DNA of 64,000 nt, taken from assembly GCF_031191185.1 (NCBI RefSeq), contig NZ_CP133465.1, positions 1,918,001-1,982,000 on the forward strand, in the 5' to 3' direction. The position numbers and the translations under genes were made by a program. Origin of the DNA: Prevotella nigrescens. Lineage in GTDB: Bacteria; Bacteroidota; Bacteroidia; Bacteroidales; Bacteroidaceae. Position 1 is the first letter of the stretch. The number at the start of each line of letters is the position of its first letter. Under the pieces are notes generated by a model, which had not been told where the DNA came from, did not search any database, and saw nothing but the letters and a program-made list of their open reading frames with translations. Shown here one piece after another: positions 54,500 to 63,934 of the stretch.

Positions 54500-55459
54500 T
54501 CAATTCTTTACCTTTACTTCACGAATGTTAATCTCAGCACGAGAAGGGAGTAGCCCCGTCTTTAAGATTATTTTCTGTCCGATTGGACCAGCAATAAAAT
54601 TTGCAAATGCCCATGGCAATGCTTTATGTGGGTCTGCAACAATTGCATATATAGTTCTCACAAATGGATAACGCCCATCAAGGAAATAAGCTTGATAAGG
54701 TTGCCAACTGTTATAATCTTCAGCTTTGCTCGTTTTAGATATTGCCATTACACGAATATCATTTCTGAATGTAGTGTTTGTAGAATCGCTTCGATCGTTC
54801 AACCAATTCGAACCTATCACACCTATTGCGTTTGGAGTCTTCTTCACGTAGTCTATAACTGCTTTACTATTTTTAGCTGCTACAATATTCTGACTCTTTA
54901 TATTTTTTCCTTCCAAGATTGAATCAACAACAAAATGAAGTGTTGCTGATGCTTTATTATCGAAAACAACTTCGATATTACCTTTATTTGAACGTGGATA
55001 AAGTTGATTCCACTTTGTTACTTCGCCTTTAAGCAGACGTTTCACATCAGTAACTGTTATACAAGAATCTAAGTTACTTTTATTTATAATAAAGGCTATT
55101 CCATCGTATCCAACCGGAAAAACAGATGGTATAGGTCCTTTGCTCCTCAAGATTGCATCTTCACCTTTTTGTAGACCATGAGAGGTAAAAAACAAATTAA
55201 CCTTAAGATCTAACAACATCTTCATTCCCGTATTATCATCAGTATAAATCGGTAAAAGGTGTGTCTGAGGATAACGATATTGATAAACTTGCAATTCCTC
55301 TTCGAGAAATTGACTAAAACTTTCGTCAGAGGCGAATTTAATCGTCCCTGACGTTGGTGTATCTGTTCTACCATCTACAGCCTTCTTTCTTCCACAAGAA
55401 GAAAGAGAGGCTACAGAAAGTATCAATCCTACAAAAACGTAGAATATGGTTCTTTTCAT
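54500..55459 (-). CDS. PstS-like substrate-binding lipoprotein in the TonB operon
   Basis: 319 residues. A lipoprotein signal (ASLSSC, Cys22) is followed by a periplasmic-binding fold: GTIKFASDESFSQFLEEEL, VGYDGIAFIINKSN, VTDVKRLLKGEVTKWNQL and AIGVIGSNWLND are typical of PstS-type phosphate-binding proteins. There is no ABC permease or ATPase gene nearby; the gene sits 15 nt after tonB. Its ligand and partner are therefore open, and a role with the TonB complex is an inference from position. Confidence 0.82.
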   Translation of the reverse strand: MKRTIFYVFVGLILSVASLSSCGRKKAVDGRTDTPTSGTIKFASDESFSQFLEEELQVYQYRYPQTHLLPIYTDDNTGMKMLLDLKVNLFFTSHGLQKGEDAILRSKGPIPSVFPVGYDGIAFIINKSNLDSCITVTDVKRLLKGEVTKWNQLYPRSNKGNIEVVFDNKASATLHFVVDSILEGKNIKSQNIVAAKNSKAVIDYVKKTPNAIGVIGSNWLNDRSDSTNTTFRNDIRVMAISKTSKAEDYNSWQPYQAYFLDGRYPFVRTIYAIVADPHKALPWAFANFIAGPIGQKIILKTGLLPSRAEINIREVKVKN

Positions 55460-55474
55460 AAATTTAAATTGATA

Positions 55475-56359
55475 TTAGTTCAGTTTGAAAGTAATTGGAA
55501 GTTGGAACCACACATTCGCAGGCTGTCCGTTATTCATACCAGGATTCCATTTGGGCATACTGTTTACTACACGAAGAGCTTCACGATCGAGAGCGGGGTC
55601 TACACCACGTATTACTTCTGCTCTACTTACAGAACCATCACGTCCAACAACGAATTTCACAACTACTTTTCCCTGAATATTATTATCAGCAGCAGATGCA
55701 GGATACTGCAAGTGAGAAGTAAGCCAAGCTTGAACATTTCCTTTGAAAGTTGGTTGCTGTTCTGCGAAAGTAAAGATCTTCTTTTCGATATCCTCCTTTG
55801 GGGCTTCAACCTTAGGAGCCTCTGCAGGCTTCTCTACAGGAGGAATAATCTGCTCTGGTGTTGCCACTGTACTTCTTTCAGCTACAACATTACGATCTTC
55901 AACACCTTCTTTGGTCTCAGTACCGATAGCCTTGGTTTCCTTATTCATCTTAACCATTGGAGGCATTTCTTCCTTAACATCTTTGTCATCTTTGATGACA
56001 GGTGCCGTAAACTTCACAGTAGCACGAGTTTCAGGAACAACTTTTTCGGGTTCAACTTTCTTAGGTTCTTCCTTCTTTTGTTGTTTCTTCCGCTCAGCTT
56101 GTTCCTTCTTTGCTTGTTCTAAAGCTGCTAATTCCATTTTTGCAGCATAAGCTTCTTGGGCTGCAAGCTCATCGTTGTGCTTCTTTATCTGGTAAGCCAG
56201 ATATCCACCACCGATGAATGCAGCAACAAGCAAAATAACTAATGCCTTGATGTTTCGCTGTGAAACAGTCTTACGGAGCTGATAGGCTCCATACGCCTTA
56301 TTTTTATCAGCGAACACCATATCGACCCATTTAGGATCGTATAGATCAATTTTTGACAT
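55475..56359 (-). CDS. tonB: TonB energy-transducing protein
   Basis: 294 residues. A cytoplasmic N-terminus with YDPKWVDMVFADKNKAYGAY (typical of Bacteroidetes TonB), a membrane helix (about 35-55), a Glu/Lys/Pro-rich periplasmic spacer (about 65-195) and the TonB C-terminal domain (about 205-294). The last includes WLTSHLQYPASAADNNIQGK, VKFVVGRDGSVSRAEVIRG and MPKWNPGMNNGQPANVWF. It passes proton-motive energy from ExbB/ExbD to outer-membrane receptors such as the one at the left edge of this window. 28 nt after the second exbD. Confidence 0.94.
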   Translation of the reverse strand: MSKIDLYDPKWVDMVFADKNKAYGAYQLRKTVSQRNIKALVILLVAAFIGGGYLAYQIKKHNDELAAQEAYAAKMELAALEQAKKEQAERKKQQKKEEPKKVEPEKVVPETRATVKFTAPVIKDDKDVKEEMPPMVKMNKETKAIGTETKEGVEDRNVVAERSTVATPEQIIPPVEKPAEAPKVEAPKEDIEKKIFTFAEQQPTFKGNVQAWLTSHLQYPASAADNNIQGKVVVKFVVGRDGSVSRAEVIRGVDPALDREALRVVNSMPKWNPGMNNGQPANVWFQLPITFKLN

Positions 56360-56387
56360 GTCTTTTTTCTTTAATTGTTATACATCA

Positions 56388-57047
56388 TTAAACTTTAAAC
56401 CCTTTTGTTAAAAGTACTGTCTTTTCTTGTGGGGTAAGTTTATCTATGACATAAGTTGCAATATATGAAATCTGCATTTCATCGAGAATATCAACAAGAT
56501 GCTTATAAGAAGCTTTATCAGTTGGCTTGATGATAACGGTTAAGGTTGAAACCTTCTTTCCATTTACATTACCTAACTTAATGTTTGTAAGTTCAGCTTG
56601 GTAAATACTATCAGGATAAGCCTTTTCATTAGCAGCTTTCTTCTTTTGCAATTCTTGTACGGCAAGACGCATATCATTATAAGGTATACTTGCACCATTA
56701 TCGACTTCCTTGTGTTGAAGAACATAACGAATACCAGTATTTCCAGTTCCCCAATCTGCTTTTTTCAGCCAATTAGGGTTATCAAGCTGTGGTTTACCTT
56801 CACCATAAAGGATCTTATCTCCATCGCCTATAAATATAGTTATAGAATGTGATTCTTTTGCTTCATTCTTTTTTACATCAGGCTGTTGCTTATCATTACT
56901 TGGCATAGTCAACTCCATAGTTGAAGGCTTGCTAAGTGAGGTACAAAGCATGAAGAATGTGATAAGCAACATAAGCATATCAACCATTGGTGTAAAGTCT
57001 ACACGAACAGTCATTTTTTTCTGTTTGCTTTCTTTTTTATTCGCCAT
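56388..57047 (-). CDS. exbD: ExbD/TolR biopolymer transport protein (second copy)
   Basis: 219 residues. An N-terminal helix with VDFTPMVDMLMLLITFFML carries the conserved Asp that senses the proton flow. The periplasmic part is longer than in enteric ExbD, with an insertion (about 70-130), as is usual in Bacteroidetes. The C-terminal DILDEMQISYIATYVIDKLT is a TolR-like fold. It starts 2 nt after the first exbD. Confidence 0.93.
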   Translation of the reverse strand: MANKKESKQKKMTVRVDFTPMVDMLMLLITFFMLCTSLSKPSTMELTMPSNDKQQPDVKKNEAKESHSITIFIGDGDKILYGEGKPQLDNPNWLKKADWGTGNTGIRYVLQHKEVDNGASIPYNDMRLAVQELQKKKAANEKAYPDSIYQAELTNIKLGNVNGKKVSTLTVIIKPTDKASYKHLVDILDEMQISYIATYVIDKLTPQEKTVLLTKGFKV

Positions 57048-57049
57048 TA

Positions 57050-57706
57050 TTACTTCTCCTTAGAAGCTGCCTGCGCAGCCTTTTTAGCGTCCAACTGTGT
57101 AATCATATAGTAATGACTTTCATCCATATCTTGAAGTTCACTCATTACTTTCTTAACTGTACCATAAGGTGTATTTGCATCAGATTTCAAAGCAATTCGA
57201 ACTTTAGGATTTACTTGGCGAGCCGCATTAATCCATTGTTGAAATTCTGTCATCTCATGCCCTTGAATACTATCGAGAGGGATTCCCATCTTGGGAAGTT
57301 CTTCGCCACGACTTCTTGCAGACATACTCAAATAAGTCGGCAATTTATCCATCGGGACACCAAACGTAGATTCTGCCAAGAAAGTTTTCTTTTGTCCTGG
57401 CTTCAATTGTGGTGCTACCATTTCGAGGATTTGAGCTAATTCTTTTGTATTGTCGTAGCTCATAAATACTTGGCCTTCGCCAGTTGGTTGACCTGCAGCA
57501 TTCTTTTCAGGACTAATAAGTACTGTAAGAATGCCATTTTCCGGCACCTTCATTTCAGATACAGACCCAGGTGTATTTACTTTCACAGGCTCATTCTTTA
57601 CAAATGTCGAGGTGAGCATAAAGAAAGTAAGCAACAAGGTCATAACATCTGACATTGGTGTCATGTCAATCCAAACGTCTTCTTTCTTAATTTTTACTTT
57701 ACCCAT
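57050..57706 (-). CDS. exbD: ExbD/TolR biopolymer transport protein (first copy)
   Basis: 218 residues. WIDMTPMSDVMTLLLTFFML holds the conserved membrane Asp. The periplasmic part includes a segment, LAESTFGVPMDKLPTYLSMS, and ends with LDAKKAAQAASKEK. Two ExbD paralogues in one operon are typical of Bacteroidales and may form heteromeric complexes with ExbB. 32 nt after exbB. Confidence 0.93.
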   Translation of the reverse strand: MGKVKIKKEDVWIDMTPMSDVMTLLLTFFMLTSTFVKNEPVKVNTPGSVSEMKVPENGILTVLISPEKNAAGQPTGEGQVFMSYDNTKELAQILEMVAPQLKPGQKKTFLAESTFGVPMDKLPTYLSMSARSRGEELPKMGIPLDSIQGHEMTEFQQWINAARQVNPKVRIALKSDANTPYGTVKKVMSELQDMDESHYYMITQLDAKKAAQAASKEK

Positions 57707-57738
57707 AGTGATAATGTATTTAGAGGGTTAGCAAAAAA

Positions 57739-58578
57739 TTAAGCTTCTTCTGCGTGGTTTACTTCGTATGTCTGAGCAATTGAGTAACCAACCTCGTCGA
57801 GTGCGTAAGTTAATTTGTCTACCTTGTTTGAGAAGTAGTTATAAGAGACTACTGCAAACCAAGAAGTAGCAATACCAAAAGCAGTATTAATCAACGCCTC
57901 AGAAATACCTGCAGAAAGTGCAGCAGCGTCAGCACCACCACCTGCAGAAAGAGCAGAGAAAGACTTGATCATACCAGTTACAGTACCAAGAAGACCTGTA
58001 AGAGTACCAAGTGTAACAAGTGTAGCAATGATAGGAAGATTCATTGTAAGGGTTGGCATTTCAAGCTGAGTTGCCTCTTCGTGAGCTTGTTGTATCTTTG
58101 CCACCTTTTGTGCCTTCTTCATATTTGCATTTGCTCCACTTTCCATTGCTTTGTAAGCATTAATAGATGCCATAACAACGTTTGCAACAGAGCCTCTTTG
58201 CTTATCACAAAGTTGAGAAGCCTTGTTCATATCGTTTTCTTTCAAAGCAGACTTGATGTTTGCAACAAATTTAGGAAGAGTGCCCTTACCGAAAGCGGTC
58301 TTCAAAGCCAACCAACGTTCGATAGACATTGCAAGCACTGTTAGCAATAATGTCTGGATAACAGGAACCACAACACCACCTTTATATATAGTTCCCCATA
58401 CATCAGCTGGATTTTCTTTTGTTAATGGATCTTGGAAGTGCATGCCGTTCGCAAACCATGTAAAGAACAAAATGAATGCTACGACAGCGCAAAATGCGAT
58501 AATCCAAAATGCGCCTCTAACTCCTGTGAAGCCCTCTGATTTCTTTTTTGGGGCTGCTTTTTGTTGTGTAGTTGCCAT
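57739..58578 (-). CDS. exbB: ExbB/TolQ/MotA proton-channel protein
   Basis: 279 residues. An N-terminal helix (about 23-45), a cytoplasmic loop and two C-terminal helices with LPIIATLVTLGTLTGLLGTVTGMIKSF and GISEALINTAFGIATSWFAVVSYNYF, the standard ExbB pore signature (given here in two parts, residues about 178-205 and 221-246). First gene of the operon. A minus-strand TATCTTTG (58699-58706) is the likely -7 box, leaving a leader of about 115 nt. The spacer 58579-58960 holds only this. Confidence 0.93.
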   Translation of the reverse strand: MATTQQKAAPKKKSEGFTGVRGAFWIIAFCAVVAFILFFTWFANGMHFQDPLTKENPADVWGTIYKGGVVVPVIQTLLLTVLAMSIERWLALKTAFGKGTLPKFVANIKSALKENDMNKASQLCDKQRGSVANVVMASINAYKAMESGANANMKKAQKVAKIQQAHEEATQLEMPTLTMNLPIIATLVTLGTLTGLLGTVTGMIKSFSALSAGGGADAAALSAGISEALINTAFGIATSWFAVVSYNYFSNKVDKLTYALDEVGYSIAQTYEVNHAEEA

Positions 58579-58698
58579 AAATGATAAAATTTTAATTTTT
58601 TAGTTATAAATGAATTGAATTATTAATATCTATTTGATTTTAAACTGTTTGTAAATTTAGCCTCCAAATGAATGTCAGCTTTTCTCACACATCTTTGG

Positions 58699-58706
58699 CA
58701 AAGATA
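58699..58706 (-). promoter_or_regulatory. Probable -7 box of the exbB-tonB operon
   Basis: Minus strand TATCTTTG, full -7 consensus, about 120 nt before exbB. No convincing TTTG at the usual distance. Confidence 0.45.
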
Positions 58707-58960
58707 GCAATTAATAGAGAACTATGCTCACAATTGACATCTTTTAACTGTTATTTTTTGCTTACATTTATTTAATATTTACATCATTATGATAGTTTTT
58801 TCACCCATTCCGTTCTGTTTCTTCCATTGATTTACGAGTAGTATCTCCTGTCAAGAAACAATATTGGTATCTTTACTTATCTTCTGAAATAAATTTCTCT
58901 TACATTATATCTCATATTATAATTTTTTATTTGCAATCCTTTTTTTTACTAAACGAGTTG

Positions 58961-60169
58961 TTATAAATGCAAATCGTGCCCCATTCGTTCCTTTTTCGTC
59001 TTTAAATAACGATAATCGTATTGTGTCGGACGTATTTCAATTGGAATATTTTCTATGATTTCCAAACCAAATGCTTCGAGTCCAACTCGTTTAGTGGGAT
59101 TATTGGTCATTAATCGCATTTTGTGCACGCCCAGATGACGTAACATCTGAGCACCACAACCATAATCGCGCTCATCAGGCTTAAACCCCAAATGCAAATT
59201 AGCATCTACAGTATCAAGCCCTTGTTCTTGCAATTTATAGGCCGCAATCTTATTCATCAATCCTATTCCCCTTCCTTCTTGCTGCATATAGACAAGAACA
59301 CCCTTTCCTTCTTTTTCTATCATTTCCATAGCTTTATGCAATTGTTCGCCACAATCACAACGCTCGCTGCCAAGAATATCGCCAGTTGCACAAGATGAAT
59401 GGACACGCACTAATACTGGTTCGTCTTCCCCCCATTCACCTTTAATTAAAGCCATGTTCTCTACTCCGGTAGATGTCTGACGGAAAGGAATTAAGCGAAA
59501 GTGTCCATATTTCGTAGGCATATCTACTTCCACACCAACTTCAATACTTGATTCTCGCTTTAAACGGTAAGCAATAATATCTTTAATACTGATAATCTTC
59601 ATTCCCCACTCTTTGGCTTTTTCAATGAGCTGGGGCATACGAGCCATCGTACCATCGTCGTTCATGATTTCCATTAATACACCTGCGGGAAAACAACCTG
59701 CCATCTTACACAAATCGACTGCGGCTTCCGTATGACCAGAACGACGTAGCACACCATTGTCTTGTGCATACAATGGATTTATATGTCCAGGCCGCCCAAA
59801 TGTTTGTGGCGTCGAATTCGGATCCGCCAATGCTTTTATTGTTTCAGCACGGTCATGAGCTGACACCCCTGTTGTACACCCCTCCAACTTATCTACTGTT
59901 ACAGTAAATGGTGTTCCCAGTACTGACGTGTTATCAGAAACCTGATGTGGTAAATCTAATTCCTTTGCACGTGAGAGCGTTACAGGTACGCAAAGAACAC
60001 CACGTGCATTCTTCAACATAAAGTTTACCTTTTCTGGCGTAATCATTTCAGCAGCCATTATAAGATCGCCTTCGTTTTCTCGATCTTCATCATCGACTAC
60101 TATAACGAATTTACCTTCTTTAAAATCCTTTACAGCATCTTCAATGCTACTGAGTTCGAAGTTCTCCAT
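58961..60169 (-). CDS. ribBA: Bifunctional DHBP synthase / GTP cyclohydrolase II (riboflavin synthesis)
   Basis: 402 residues. The N-terminal RibB domain (1-200) has [29 protein letters not shown] and [17 protein letters not shown]. The C-terminal RibA domain (about 205-400) has the zinc site [18 protein letters not shown] and the GTP-site segment [13 protein letters not shown]. It catalyses both entry steps of riboflavin synthesis from ribulose-5-phosphate and GTP. No other rib gene is nearby. It begins 78 nt after the LptF/G gene on the same strand; no FMN riboswitch-like fold is apparent in that gap. Confidence 0.95.
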   Translation of the reverse strand: MENFELSSIEDAVKDFKEGKFVIVVDDEDRENEGDLIMAAEMITPEKVNFMLKNARGVLCVPVTLSRAKELDLPHQVSDNTSVLGTPFTVTVDKLEGCTTGVSAHDRAETIKALADPNSTPQTFGRPGHINPLYAQDNGVLRRSGHTEAAVDLCKMAGCFPAGVLMEIMNDDGTMARMPQLIEKAKEWGMKIISIKDIIAYRLKRESSIEVGVEVDMPTKYGHFRLIPFRQTSTGVENMALIKGEWGEDEPVLVRVHSSCATGDILGSERCDCGEQLHKAMEMIEKEGKGVLVYMQQEGRGIGLMNKIAAYKLQEQGLDTVDANLHLGFKPDERDYGCGAQMLRHLGVHKMRLMTNNPTKRVGLEAFGLEIIENIPIEIRPTQYDYRYLKTKKERMGHDLHL

Positions 60170-60247
60170 AATTGTATTGTATTTTAAGTTTAAGATCTAT
60201 ATTAACCATATAATGCGATCTTCAGTTTAATTTATGTTTATTTATCG

Positions 60248-62155
60248 TTACTTCTTTGTTTTTATTGTCTTTATTTCTGCAATAATATTCTCGTTAGTCT
60301 GCTTTATTGTTTTAAGATCTCGATATAGGCGTAATCGGAATCCCCACATTCTGCAATACAAGAACAATCCGACAGGAATTATAATAGCAGATATGATATT
60401 CAACCATCTGTATTCAAAAGGACGAGTATGTGCCCTTGTTATCAATATTGGATACTGGTTAACTTCCGAGAGTATTATTCTATTACGTGTATTGCTCAAA
60501 TCTTCGATAACCATTTCGAGCTTTTTGCTTAGTTGCTCTATATCGTGGTCTGGCTGATATTTAAAGAACGTTCTTATAAAGTTGGGAGGCGACTTAAGTC
60601 TATTTTTTATAACATATGAATTTATATCTGCGTTCATTTTCGTAAGTCTATCAGCATCATCAACATAGTTTGGCACCCTAATAATAACTTCTTTACTACT
60701 GATATTTCTTTTCATTCGTAACCCTAAGATGCGCATCAAGAAGTTACGATATAAATCGATATTGAAAACAGCCGAATCGTTATTCGCTTTATAAGTAATG
60801 AAGATAGCCGTTGGGATAAGAATTGCAGGCGAAAGACCTCTTCCGAACCAAATAGCCCAATCGCCCTGTCGTGCCATTCTGTAACCCGTATTATTCAATA
60901 TGTAATAAATAATAAAGACGAGTACGCTTATTATTATTGGGACGCCCAAACCTCCTTTTCGAATTATAGCTCCTAAAGGTGCTCCTATGAAAAAGAAGAT
61001 AAGACAAGTCAGTGCTAATAAATATTTATTTATTTCCGCAATGTCATGCATTCTTATGAGTTTATCGCCATCACTCGTTACCATACTTTTAAAATCAAGA
61101 TCGGAGATAATTTGTTGTGTATTCATCAATGTACGCTCTATAATTTGTCTCCGTTCCTCAGGGCGCATCTTATTATATACTGAATCTAAATTACATTTTT
61201 TAGTCGAAGCCAACGTTATGGCTTTAGACATATCAGCCTTTTTAAGTTTCAAGATGGGATAGGTTGCTTGCTGTGCATCACGATAATATGCGTTCCCAAC
61301 ACTATCGTAAACATGAATGAGCGAATCTTTATCGTGATGGATTTTAGCTATACTTTTCGTACGGGCATCGTCTGCAATTCCTGCCATATTGGTTAGATTA
61401 AAATCCGCATTGAAGTCTATTATAAGCTTTTTATGGACAAAAGACTCACGGCGATAAGGAACACTTGCACTACTACTCAACTCTTGTGAACGCATATTTT
61501 CGAACCATTCGCCATTCCACAGGTTCAAAACAAGATGCTTTTTCTCTGCCGTCGACTGTAACATACCCGAATCTGCAAGTATGATAGCCTGATCTTCGTA
61601 TGAGTCGGTCATACGATAAATCATTATATTGTACAAATGCCCGGTCTTCAAATCGCGTTTTTCAACATAGAGATTAGTATCTGGAATACCATTATAGAAG
61701 ATTCCCTCCGGTATTTCGAGTTCCGGACTCTTCTGTTTCATAGAGATTAGCAACTGATTGAAGTATTTCTTCGCATCAGGACCAATGCTGTTCTGAAAAT
61801 AGAACGATATCAGCGCAATAAAGAATGTAAAGGCTATAACTCCACGGAAAGACTTTATCAGCGATATTCCGGCAGCCTTAATGGCTGTCAATTCTGAACT
61901 TTCGCCAAGATTTCCAAATGTTATGAGCGATGATAGCAGTACGGCAAGCGGCAATGCTTCAGGAACCATCATCAGGCTCATATACCAAAAGAACTCTCCA
62001 AGCACATCAAGCGTAAGCCCTTTTCCTATCAAGTCGTCGACATATTGCCACAAGAACTGCATCATCAGCACAAAAAGGCTGACGACAAACGTCCCTATGA
62101 AGAGCATTCCAAACTGCTTTATTATAAAAATGTCTAACTTTCTGATGCGGAACAT
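60248..62155 (-). CDS. LptF/LptG-family permease (lipopolysaccharide export)
   Basis: 635 residues. The N-terminus LDIFIIKQFGMLFIGTFVVSL followed by QYVDDLIGKGL and a second and third helix with SSLITFGNLGESSELTAIKAAGISL (elbow-helix segment about 75-100) is the YjgP/YjgQ signature. A periplasmic jellyroll follows (about 130-350), then helices near 380-460 with GAPLGAIIRKGGLGVPI. The C-terminal 170 residues extend beyond the enteric length, as in many Bacteroidetes members, and end in a last helix. It moves LPS from inner membrane to the Lpt bridge. Confidence 0.9.
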   Translation of the reverse strand: MFRIRKLDIFIIKQFGMLFIGTFVVSLFVLMMQFLWQYVDDLIGKGLTLDVLGEFFWYMSLMMVPEALPLAVLLSSLITFGNLGESSELTAIKAAGISLIKSFRGVIAFTFFIALISFYFQNSIGPDAKKYFNQLLISMKQKSPELEIPEGIFYNGIPDTNLYVEKRDLKTGHLYNIMIYRMTDSYEDQAIILADSGMLQSTAEKKHLVLNLWNGEWFENMRSQELSSSASVPYRRESFVHKKLIIDFNADFNLTNMAGIADDARTKSIAKIHHDKDSLIHVYDSVGNAYYRDAQQATYPILKLKKADMSKAITLASTKKCNLDSVYNKMRPEERRQIIERTLMNTQQIISDLDFKSMVTSDGDKLIRMHDIAEINKYLLALTCLIFFFIGAPLGAIIRKGGLGVPIIISVLVFIIYYILNNTGYRMARQGDWAIWFGRGLSPAILIPTAIFITYKANNDSAVFNIDLYRNFLMRILGLRMKRNISSKEVIIRVPNYVDDADRLTKMNADINSYVIKNRLKSPPNFIRTFFKYQPDHDIEQLSKKLEMVIEDLSNTRNRIILSEVNQYPILITRAHTRPFEYRWLNIISAIIIPVGLFLYCRMWGFRLRLYRDLKTIKQTNENIIAEIKTIKTKK

Positions 62156-62326
62156 TCTGTTTGTGCAATATCTTTAACGCACGATTCTCTTGCAAAAGTA
62201 CATAAAATAATTAGAGTAATCGCCTATTTCCAAATTTTTTATATTCATAGAACGGTCTTAATACACTACAAGGTGCATAAATAGAGTATATTTTCGCTTA
62301 TACAATCAATAAATTTTCAAATAAAT

Positions 62327-62357
62327 TTTGTTGGTACATTTTTTTTATATACCTTTG
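62327..62357 (+). promoter_or_regulatory. tRNA promoter
   Basis: TTTG (62327-62330), 19-nt spacer, TACCTTTG (62350-62357), about 36 nt before the tRNA. Confidence 0.75.
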
Positions 62358-62393
62358 CAACCGCTTTTCAAAAGCAACCTATTGGTAATTGAA

Positions 62394-62467
62394 GGCGGGA
62401 TAGCTCAGTTGGTTAGAGCGTCGGATTCATAATCCGGAGGTCCGGGGATCGTAGCCCCGTCCCGCTA
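62394..62467 (+). tRNA. tRNA with CAT anticodon (Met, or Ile with modified C34)
   Basis: 74 nt forming a full cloverleaf: acceptor GGCGGGA/TCCCGCT (G-U at pair 1-72), D-arm GCTC/GAGC with GG in the loop, anticodon arm TCGGA-TTCATAA-TCCGG, 5-nt variable loop and T-arm CGGGG-ATCGTAG-CCCCG. The CCA end is not encoded (CAA follows A73). The T-loop is unusual: A at 54 and T at 58 instead of T and A. Whether it is elongator Met or the lysidine-type Ile tRNA is not decided from the sequence; the G27 to C43 stem without three G-C pairs argues against the initiator. Confidence 0.93.
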
Positions 62468-62472
62468 CAAAG

Positions 62473-62500
62473 AAAGGAAGTTTGATGCTTCCTTTTTTTT
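62473..62500 (+). terminator. tRNA terminator
   Basis: AAAGGAAG (62473-62480) and CTTCCTTT (62488-62495) form a perfect 8-bp stem with a 7-nt loop that runs into an eight-base T tract. Confidence 0.85.
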
Positions 62501-62635
62501 ATTTCCACATTTTGAGGTTCATAATAAATATATGAAAAGTCTGACTGCTGATTATGAACACCTACTTAAAAACAAGAACTGAACTTATCAATCAGGCTTA
62601 AGGTTTATTCTAAAAATTAATTAGCTACGAAGCAT

Positions 62636-63934
62636 CTACAAGCCTTCCGGCAACTCTTTCTTGGGTGTTATGCCCAACATTTTCATATTGTCGAGGCGGC
62701 GGACAATGTTTCCCTTACCCTCACTAAGTTGCGAATGGGCTTTTTCGTAGTCGCTTTGAAGTCGCTGTATGCCTGTTCCGATTTTCAGGAAAGTCTCTCC
62801 AAACGAAACGAACTTATCGTAAAGGTCGTTCGATGCACGTAGGATTTCCTCTACATTCTTATTCATACGATAGTTCTGCCACATCGTACGGGTAAGCTGT
62901 AAAGCCATCAGGAGGTTACTTGGACTTAGCAAGATGATGTGTTTGCGGTAAGCATACTGCAGAATAGAGGGGTCTGTCTTAATTGCTGCAGCGTATCCGC
63001 TTTCGTAAGGGACAAACATCAGCACGTAGCCAATGCAGTTTGGCACTATCGTTTCGTAGTTCTTAGCCGATAGTTCGTCAATGTGCTTCTTTATAGACTT
63101 GATGTGTTCTTTCAGGAACAGCTCCTGTTCTATTGCATCGGTAGCGTTTACAGCAGCCTGATAAGCTGTCAGCGAAACCTTTGCATCGATAACAGCGTGC
63201 TCGCCGCCTGGCAAATCAATCACTGCATCGGGGCGGAAACTGTTTCCTTTTGCATCTTGATAGCTTCGTTGCAGGAAGAATTGTTCGTTCTTCGTCAGTC
63301 CACAACTTTCCAAAGTGGTTTCCAATATCATTTCACCCCAATCGCCCTGCATCTTCGTATCGCCTTTCAGTGCCTGTGTCAGCGATGCTGCATCGTTGCC
63401 AATGCGCTCGGTCTGCTGGCGCAACTCCTTTATGGCGCGTTCGTTATCTTCACGAATGCTTTTCACGGTTGAGGTTTGAACTTCCTGCAACAGTTTTATC
63501 GTTTCTTCAAATGTTGTTTTTATTTCGGTTTTGTTGCTTGCTCCCTCTTTTGTTGCAGCCGTTACGTTCTGGTTGAACGCCTCTATGCGCTCGTGCAGCG
63601 GCTTCAGAAGCGCATCTAACCGTTCTTTGTCGGCAGCATTCAGGTGTTCCCTGCTTTCCGAAAGCATTTGCGCAGCCATTGTGCGCATTTCTTCTTGCAT
63701 CAGTTTTTTGCTGGTTTCCATCTGCTTCTGCATTTCGATGAGCAGCTTCTGACTGTGCTCACGCTCTGCATTTACGCTGTCGGCAGCATTCTTCTGTGCT
63801 GCTTCCAACTGGCTTTTTGCAACGGCAAGGTCGGCAGACAGCTTCTGTGCGGTAGTAGCAACTTGGCTTCGTGTCCACAGAAAGACGAGAAGCGCACCGA
63901 GAAATAAACCTGAAAAGAAATAAAGGAATGCCAT
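62636..63934 (-). CDS. rmuC: DNA recombination protein RmuC homologue
   Basis: 432 residues. An N-terminal membrane anchor (1-18), a long coiled coil (about 25-190, Gln/Lys/Glu-rich) and the RmuC nuclease-like domain (about 195-390). The domain has GDWGEMILETTLESCGL, FRPDAVIDLPGGEHAVIDAKVSL and YVLMFVPYESGYAAAI; the D...D-A-K arrangement resembles the restriction-endonuclease-like core. RmuC limits DNA inversions and rearrangements at short repeats. Complete in the window; its promoter lies right of 63935. Confidence 0.93.
   Translation of the reverse strand: MAFLYFFSGLFLGALLVFLWTRSQVATTAQKLSADLAVAKSQLEAAQKNAADSVNAEREHSQKLLIEMQKQMETSKKLMQEEMRTMAAQMLSESREHLNAADKERLDALLKPLHERIEAFNQNVTAATKEGASNKTEIKTTFEETIKLLQEVQTSTVKSIREDNERAIKELRQQTERIGNDAASLTQALKGDTKMQGDWGEMILETTLESCGLTKNEQFFLQRSYQDAKGNSFRPDAVIDLPGGEHAVIDAKVSLTAYQAAVNATDAIEQELFLKEHIKSIKKHIDELSAKNYETIVPNCIGYVLMFVPYESGYAAAIKTDPSILQYAYRKHIILLSPSNLLMALQLTRTMWQNYRMNKNVEEILRASNDLYDKFVSFGETFLKIGTGIQRLQSDYEKAHSQLSEGKGNIVRRLDNMKMLGITPKKELPEGL

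Noticed and set aside
58579..60247. FMN riboswitch near ribBA
   Set aside because: The gap upstream of ribBA is only 78 nt, and neither it nor the downstream spacer shows the conserved RFN-element pattern.
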